Source: Patescibacteria group bacterium
GTDB taxonomy: Bacteria; Patescibacteriota; Minisyncoccia; Phycocordibacterales; SBAW01
Assembly: GCA_030916835.1 (NCBI GenBank)
Contig: JAUPWA010000005.1
Location: 1 to 8,918, forward strand
Direction: 5' to 3'
DNA: 8,918 nt
The position numbers and the translations under genes are program-made. The notes beneath the pieces are model-generated. The model did no database searches, had not been told where the DNA came from, and saw nothing but the letters and a program-made list of their open reading frames with translations. Shown in pieces: positions 5,844-8,918 of the stretch (position 1 is the first letter of the stretch; each line of letters begins with the position of its first letter).

Positions 5844-5858
5844 TGCTACAATTTTTGT
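5844..5858 (+). promoter_or_regulatory. Extended -10 of the three-helix protein gene at 5859 (leaderless geometry)
   Basis: TGcTACAAT (5844-5852) is followed by exactly 6 nt and the ATG at 5859. It is the same nine bases and spacing as at rarA. Its expected -35 position overlaps the -10 of the divergent gene. Confidence 0.65.
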
Positions 5859-6332
5859 ATGCACCGCATGTGGAAAAAACTGAGACACTATATAACACCA
5901 ACTCCTGAAAACACGTATCGACCGCACGTATTGCAAAAGTCTTGGCTCGTTTTCTTTCTTGCGTGCTCACTGATGCTTGAAGGTTTTTTGGTGTCGAGCA
6001 TGGTCGCGAGGCAAACAGACTCGTTTATTACCCGCACTCCTACAACACAGGCAGCAGCTGTGTCTTTGGAGAGTGGTCAGGTGCTCGTGCGCACTGTGGT
6101 GCGTGTCATGAGTGACCCTACGGTGGCTAACATCTTTTTGGGGGTTATTGGTGTTTTGGTACTTCTTGTCGTGGTGCTGGCATTTTTCATGCATATTGAG
6201 GTGCAGTCTCACGAGGCACTTGCTGGTGGTGTCGTTATAGCTGCTATAGCCTTCGTGCTTTTGGGCGCAAATGTACATTTTTTGACAACAGCCAGCGCTA
6301 CTGCTGCGGGGATAAGCGCGCTTGCGCCGTAG
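5859..6332 (+). CDS. Three-helix membrane protein with Arg-Pro-His N-terminal motif, function unknown
   Basis: A 157-aa protein. A basic cytoplasmic start (MHRMWKKLRHYITPTPENTYRPHVLQ) is followed by a membrane helix at about 28-48. An outer loop of about 45 residues rich in Thr, Ser and Val comes next. Two more helices lie near 88-112 and 120-141, with an Ala-rich tail. From memory, the pattern LKHYxxPxxxNxYRPHxLQ followed by a helix resembles the N-terminus of several CPR membrane-anchored CAP/SCP-domain proteins. Here no such domain follows, so this may be a lone anchor version; the similarity needs a search. A second ATG at 5868 is a possible start, but the promoter spacing favours 5859. 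The FKBP gene follows after 23 nt with its own -10. Confidence 0.75.
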   Translation: MHRMWKKLRHYITPTPENTYRPHVLQKSWLVFFLACSLMLEGFLVSSMVARQTDSFITRTPTTQAAAVSLESGQVLVRTVVRVMSDPTVANIFLGVIGVLVLLVVVLAFFMHIEVQSHEALAGGVVIAAIAFVLLGANVHFLTTASATAAGISALAP

Positions 6333-6343
6333 CGAGGCTTTAG

Positions 6344-6355
6344 TATGGTTATCGT
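6344..6355 (+). promoter_or_regulatory. -10 box of the FKBP gene (leaderless geometry)
   Basis: TATGGT (6344-6349) is followed by exactly 6 nt and the ATG at 6356. The extended TGn is missing (TAG instead), so this box is weaker, but the spacing is the same as at six other genes in the window. Confidence 0.45.
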
Positions 6356-6829
6356 ATGAGTAAAAAACAATTGTCTACTAGTATAGCGGTGGTCGCTAGC
6401 TTTGCCGTGCTATCTATCTTTTTTGTATTTCAAAATCCATTTACAACACCAGTCGGCGCAACCGCAGCGCTTGACCAGGCGGCCACGGGAGACCGGCTTA
6501 TTGTTCAAGATGAAAAGTCAGGTACAGGCCCCGGGGCAAAGTTGGGTGATGTAGCGGTTGTGAGCTATGTGGGCCGACTCAAGGACGGCTCAGTCTTTGA
6601 CTCCTCAGAGGGTCGCGATCCGCTCATATTTCAAATTGGCGATTCGCGCATCATTGCAGGTTTGAACGCAGGTATGCAGGGTATGCGAGTTGGGGGTAAG
6701 CGACTTCTCATAATCCCGTCTGACCTTGCCTATGGTGCACAGCAAATGGGTCCTATACCACCAAACGCGACACTCATTTTTGAGGTAAGCCTCCTTTCTC
6801 TCACAGCAACCACGACACCAGTGCGCTAA
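6356..6829 (+). CDS. FKBP-type peptidyl-prolyl cis-trans isomerase, membrane-anchored or secreted
   Basis: Catalyses proline isomerisation during folding of exported proteins. The 157-aa product starts with a signal peptide or anchor (MSKKQ, then a hydrophobic stretch to about residue 27). A short Thr/Ala linker follows, then one FKBP domain at about 45-152. Family landmarks are VSYVGRLKDGSVFDSS, then PLIFQIGDSRIIAGLNAGMQGMRVGGKR, then IPSDLAYGAQ, the loop PIPPNATLIFEVSLL, and the end of the domain. The active-site aromatic and aspartate pattern (Tyr, Phe, Asp in the first block, and Tyr in LAYG) is intact. With VKOR nearby it fits an extracytoplasmic folding set. The tgt gene starts 44 nt further on and has its own promoter. 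Confidence 0.95.
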   Translation: MSKKQLSTSIAVVASFAVLSIFFVFQNPFTTPVGATAALDQAATGDRLIVQDEKSGTGPGAKLGDVAVVSYVGRLKDGSVFDSSEGRDPLIFQIGDSRIIAGLNAGMQGMRVGGKRLLIIPSDLAYGAQQMGPIPPNATLIFEVSLLSLTATTTPVR

Positions 6830-6858
6830 ACGGAGACGTTGTATAACTCCAGCACCTT

Positions 6859-6873
6859 TGCTACTGTCATCCG
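6859..6873 (+). promoter_or_regulatory. Extended -10 of tgt (leaderless geometry)
   Basis: TGcTACTGT (6859-6867) is followed by exactly 6 nt and the ATG at 6874. No Shine-Dalgarno is visible. The box fixes the start codon choice. Confidence 0.6.
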
Positions 6874-8253
6874 ATGCGACCGGTAACCTATACTCCTGAA
6901 AAAAAGCTCAACAACGGGCGAGGCAGAGCTGGTGTGCTCGCTACGCCACACGGCACTATTCAAACGCCAGCGTTTGTTGGTGTAGCCACTAAAGCAACTG
7001 TTAAAGGAGTTGCCACTGAGACACTCAAGGAGTTGGGCCTGCAAACCATCATCGCCAACACGTACCACCTGTACCTGTCGCCAGGTGAGGAGGTGGTTGA
7101 GAAAGCCGGCGGAGTGGGCGAGTTTATGCGCTGGGAGGGTCCCACTATGACCGACTCAGGCGGGTTCCAAGTGTTTTCGCTCGGCTCGGGGTTTGGTAAG
7201 AAGGTTTCCAAATTTGGCCTGCACGGAACCACCCCCCTGTCACTAGATGAACCATTCCAGGAGGGTGGTTCCGCTTCGGCCCAGACGGAGCAAGAATTTT
7301 CTGAAGAAAATGGTCTGGCCGAGCGCAGCGAGGAGAACCGAGGACCTTTTCGAAAGAAAAATCTTGCGGAGGCCACTCTGTATGATGCGGAACTTGCAAC
7401 CTCGCACGGCAAACTCGCTATCGTCGACGAAGACGGCGTCACCTTCACCTCGCACCTCAATGGCGATATGCATCGCTTTACGCCCGAGCGCTCGGTCGAG
7501 ATCCAACACAAGCTCGGCGCTGATATCTTTTTTGCATTCGACGAGTGCACCGAGCCTACGGCGACCTATGAGTATCAAAAGGCGGCGATGGAGCGCACGC
7601 ACCGTTGGGCCAAGCGCAGCCTCGCTGCGCACCGCCAAAATATTGACGCAAATAACCGTCAAGCAATCTATGGTATAGGCCAAGGCGGGCAGTTTGATGA
7701 TTTGCGCCAAGAGAGCGCGCGCACCATTGGCGACATGGGGTTTGATGGGTTTGGATTGGGTGGCTCGTTTAGTAAAAAATATGGCAAGCACTCGCTTCAG
7801 TCGGCACTCAATATGCTCGACTATCTGCCGAGCGACATGCCAGTGCATGGCCTTGGGGTAGGTGAGCCTGAAGATATCTTCCTCGGTGCAGAGTATGGGG
7901 TCGATACCTTTGACTGTGTCATCCCGACGCGCAATGGCCGCAGCGGTACCGTCTTTACTGAAAACGGACCCATCAATATAGAAAATCGCCAATTCATAGA
8001 AGACTTCTCGCCACTTGACCCCGAGTGTGGTTGCCCGGTGTGCAGGCCAGCAAGCGGGGCAGGCTACACAAAGGCTTATATCCACCACCTCTTTCGCACC
8101 AAAGAGATGCTAGCTCCCATGCTCGCAAGCCAGCACAACATCTACTTCCTCGTACACCTCACCGAGCGCATCCGCCTCTCAATCCTCGATGGCTCGTTTG
8201 AGTCTTTCCGTGACAGTTTTCTAGCAAAATACAAGAAAAACAATAATAGTTAA
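6874..8253 (+). CDS. tgt: tRNA-guanine transglycosylase (queuine/preQ1 insertion)
   Basis: Exchanges guanine 34 of tRNAs with GUN anticodons for the queuosine precursor preQ1. The 459-aa protein has the substrate-pocket block MTDSGGFQVFSLG (catalytic Asp in TDSGG), then FDECT, then IGQGG, then GLGVGEPEDIFLG. The nucleophile block is DTFDCVIPTRNGRSG. The zinc site is CGCPVC plus the His pair in AYIHHLF near the C-terminus. All key residues are present. E. coli Tgt is 375 aa; most of the 84-residue excess lies between FSLG and DEDGVTF. Residues about 115-164 of this excess are encoded by a chain of inverted repeats (7216-7366) and read as polar, Glu/Ser/Lys-rich, probably disordered sequence. 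Another part of the excess may be normal in this lineage. No queuosine biosynthesis gene is in the window. Confidence 0.97.
   Translation: MRPVTYTPEKKLNNGRGRAGVLATPHGTIQTPAFVGVATKATVKGVATETLKELGLQTIIANTYHLYLSPGEEVVEKAGGVGEFMRWEGPTMTDSGGFQVFSLGSGFGKKVSKFGLHGTTPLSLDEPFQEGGSASAQTEQEFSEENGLAERSEENRGPFRKKNLAEATLYDAELATSHGKLAIVDEDGVTFTSHLNGDMHRFTPERSVEIQHKLGADIFFAFDECTEPTATYEYQKAAMERTHRWAKRSLAAHRQNIDANNRQAIYGIGQGGQFDDLRQESARTIGDMGFDGFGLGGSFSKKYGKHSLQSALNMLDYLPSDMPVHGLGVGEPEDIFLGAEYGVDTFDCVIPTRNGRSGTVFTENGPINIENRQFIEDFSPLDPECGCPVCRPASGAGYTKAYIHHLFRTKEMLAPMLASQHNIYFLVHLTERIRLSILDGSFESFRDSFLAKYKKNNNS
7216..7281 (+). repeat. Inverted repeat A inside tgt
   Basis: Arms 7224-7239 and 7258-7273 match at 15 of 16 positions (CGGAACCACCCCCCTG against CGGAACCACCCTCCTG), with an 18-nt loop. 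Four unpaired bases further out, GGCC (7216-7219) faces GGCC (7278-7281), extending the structure to the full span. It is in frame and encodes GLHGTTPLSL through SASA. The stem is far longer than expected by chance in coding sequence. Confidence 0.8.
7272..7325 (+). repeat. Inverted repeat B inside tgt
   Basis: CGCTTCGGCCCAGAC (7272-7286) faces GTCTGGCCGAGCG (7313-7325), complementary apart from two single-base bulges. At its centre the perfect hairpin ATTTTCT-ga-AGAAAAT lies at 7296-7311. It overlaps the right arm of repeat A, so the two structures exclude each other in a single strand. Confidence 0.7.
7291..7366 (+). repeat. Inverted repeat C inside tgt
   Basis: Arms 7291-7315 and 7342-7366 match at 18 of 25 positions without gaps, and at about 21 with a one-base gap. 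Both begin CAAGA and continue with TTTTCT, GAAAA and GGTC blocks. The 26-nt middle contains GAGCGCAGCGAG. Repeats A to C together read as nested or successive palindromic insertions. Confidence 0.6.
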
Positions 8254-8309
8254 AATTACGAAAATGTTCCCATATTATGATATATCAAAACAGTAAGTGA
8301 TATGCGAAA

Positions 8310-8334
8310 CCCGGCAAGTCTACGACTTGCCGGG
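8310..8334. terminator. Hairpin between tgt and the 58-aa membrane protein gene
   Basis: A perfect 11-bp stem (CCCGGCAAGTC with GACTTGCCGGG) has a 3-nt loop. The U tracts are poor on both strands (plus CCTTAAG, minus TTTCGCA). It stands 21 nt past the stop of the minus-strand gene and 56 nt past the tgt stop, so it may end either transcript, or only protect 3' ends. Confidence 0.65.
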
Positions 8335-8355
8335 CCTTAAGTGGGTTCTGGTGTA

Positions 8356-8532
8356 TCAGAAGAAGCCGCGCTCTTCGCCTTCGTCGATCGCGCCAGTGAT
8401 ACATCTGAAAATGATAAAAAGGAGGATCAGTGCTGCGAAGGTTTGATCCCACGGAAATCCTCGCATGAGGAAGAGAACGAGTCCGGTGCTGATTGCGGAG
8501 ATCAGCAAACGCCGGTTTTTTTTCTGGGTCAT
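8356..8532 (-). CDS. 58-aa two-helix membrane protein, function unknown
   Basis: A very short gene, MTQKKNRRLLISAISTGLVL and on to EGEERGFF at the end. It has two hydrophobic segments: about residues 9-24, then, after a short RGFPWDQT turn, about 31-45. The start is basic (KKNRR) and the end is acidic (DEGEE), giving an inside-to-inside hairpin with a cytoplasmic tail of opposite charge. Support: AAAGG lies 7 nt before the ATG, a TTGACA promoter lies upstream, and a hairpin lies 21 nt after the stop. The hydrophobic pattern is found in this frame only. Longer frames overlapping it on both strands lack these signals. I do not recognise a family. It is divergent from uvrB. Confidence 0.7.
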   Translation of the reverse strand: MTQKKNRRLLISAISTGLVLFLMRGFPWDQTFAALILLFIIFRCITGAIDEGEERGFF

Positions 8533-8560
8533 GATCGTGCCTTTCTACGTAGCCAATCAA

Positions 8561-8588
8561 AATTTAATACATTTATTAATTATGTCAA
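8561..8588 (-). promoter_or_regulatory. Promoter of the 58-aa membrane protein gene
   Basis: On the minus strand TTGACA (8583-8588) is a perfect -35. After 15-16 nt comes a weak -10 (TTAAAT or TAAATT within 8561-8567). The leader would be about 22-25 nt and carries the AAAGG at 8540-8544. It lies beside the uvrB -10, so the two promoters probably compete. Confidence 0.55.
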
Positions 8589-8590
8589 TA

Positions 8591-8609
8591 TGCTATACTC
8601 TTTTCATAT
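8591..8609 (+). promoter_or_regulatory. Extended -10 of uvrB
   Basis: TGcTATACT (8591-8599) is followed by 10 nt and the ATG at 8610, giving a leader of about 4 nt. There is no Shine-Dalgarno and no good -35. The minus-strand -35 of the neighbouring gene lies 2 nt upstream. Confidence 0.6.
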
Positions 8610-8918
8610 ATGTCGCGGTTTGAGCTCAAATCTGAATACGAGCCGGCGGGGGATCAGCCCAAGGCTATTGAAGCTCTTCTAAAGGGTCTCGAGGATGGTG
8701 TCGAGCATCAGACGCTCCTAGGTGTGACCGGCTCAGGGAAGACGTTTACCGCAGCGAGCATCATTAACGCGGTCCAAAAGCCAACACTGGTCATTGCGCA
8801 CAACAAGACACTCGCCGCGCAGCTCGCGCAAGAGTATCGCGAGTTTTTCCCCAACAATGCGGTCCACTACTTTGTCTCCTACTACGACTACTACCAGCCG
8901 GAGGCCTATATTCCGACC
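8610..8918 (+). CDS. uvrB: Excinuclease ABC subunit UvrB (N-terminal part, cut by window end)
   Basis: UvrB is the damage-verification helicase-like subunit of UvrABC nucleotide excision repair. Only the first 103 codons are present. They show the typical start FELKSEYEPAGDQPKAIEAL, Walker A GVTGSGKT at residues 38-45, the motif TLVIAHNKTLAAQLAQE, and the start of the damage-probing beta-hairpin VSYYDYYQPEAYIP (about 89-102). No frameshift is seen. The start codon matches the conserved N-terminus and lies 10 nt after an extended -10. The rest of the gene (around 650 residues are usual) continues beyond the window. Confidence 0.97.
   Translation, partial: MSRFELKSEYEPAGDQPKAIEALLKGLEDGVEHQTLLGVTGSGKTFTAASIINAVQKPTLVIAHNKTLAAQLAQEYREFFPNNAVHYFVSYYDYYQPEAYIPT

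Noticed and set aside
7216..7366. Intein or intron in tgt
   Set aside because: The segment is only about 50 codons, with no intein splice motifs or catalytic intron features, and the frame continues. Palindromic insertion explains it better.
6960..7550. Second minus-strand open frame (196 aa) inside tgt
   Set aside because: Antisense to the conserved N-terminal half of tgt. Its Ser/Pro/Arg-rich translation is typical of a shadow frame.
7243..8088. Long open frame (281 aa) on the minus strand inside tgt
   Set aside because: It lies wholly antisense to a gene with intact catalytic and zinc motifs, shows no family motif and has no promoter or ribosome site. It is a by-product of tgt codon use.
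8285..8560. Minus-strand frame of 91 aa over the 8310-8334 hairpin
   Set aside because: It reads through the hairpin and is rich in Arg/His without hydrophobic or domain pattern. The offset 58-aa frame has the Shine-Dalgarno and the membrane helices.
8341..8682. Plus-strand frame of 113 aa running into uvrB
   Set aside because: It overlaps the uvrB promoter and start in a different frame, lacks a start signal and covers the better supported 58-aa gene.
1..8918. tRNA, rRNA, CRISPR array, transposase or attachment sites
   Set aside because: I looked for cloverleaf arms, regularly spaced direct repeats and transposase or integrase motifs on both strands and found none.

Overview
The window looks like chromosomal DNA from a Candidate Phyla Radiation bacterium, most likely Parcubacteria-like. 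This is an inference from gene style: small single-domain membrane proteins, a VKOR-like protein next to a peptide-methionine sulfoxide reductase, a P/S/T-linker surface protein with C-terminal membrane anchor, very compact spacing and intermediate GC. No rRNA or tRNA gene is visible to confirm it. Fourteen coding genes are supported, one of them (58 aa, 8356-8532) very short, and one (uvrB) cut by the window end.

Layout. 1-690: a complete ECF sigma factor on the minus strand, divergent from an exported DUF5666-type protein with a Met/His/Gly-rich tail (688-1107). 1138-1170: a bidirectional terminator. 1182-1484: a three-helix small membrane protein (minus), divergent from rarA (1581-2780). 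2786-2816: a second hairpin between convergent genes, then a small basic membrane protein on the minus strand under a near-perfect sigma-70 promoter. 3304-5036: msrA, VKOR and SIMPL-domain genes in a row. 5037-5819 (minus): an exported Ig-like/CARDB-like protein, tail to tail with SIMPL without a gap, and divergent from a three-helix membrane protein (5859-6332). 6356-6829: membrane-anchored FKBP. 6874-8253: tgt. 8310-8334: a third hairpin, then the 58-aa membrane protein on the minus strand, divergent from uvrB (8610 to the end).

Two patterns stand out. First, rarA and tgt, both housekeeping genes, each carry an in-frame extra segment made of long imperfect inverted repeats (rarA 1824-1918; tgt 7216-7366). 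The segments share a short DNA motif read in different frames, so the sequence looks like a nucleotide-level palindromic element that inserts inside proteins, in the manner of the Rickettsia palindromic elements. Second, almost every larger gene has a -10 box, usually extended (TGnTAnnnT), ending exactly 6 nt before its ATG and no Shine-Dalgarno. This predicts leaderless mRNAs and one promoter per gene. The small minus-strand membrane genes instead have TTGACA-type promoters and leaders, two of them with recognisable Shine-Dalgarno sites.

Functionally the middle of the window is weighted toward the cell envelope: oxidative folding (VKOR), proline isomerisation (FKBP), surface/periplasm-like proteins (SIMPL, Ig-like) and repair of oxidised methionine (MsrA). 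The flanks hold genome maintenance (rarA, uvrB) and tRNA modification (tgt).
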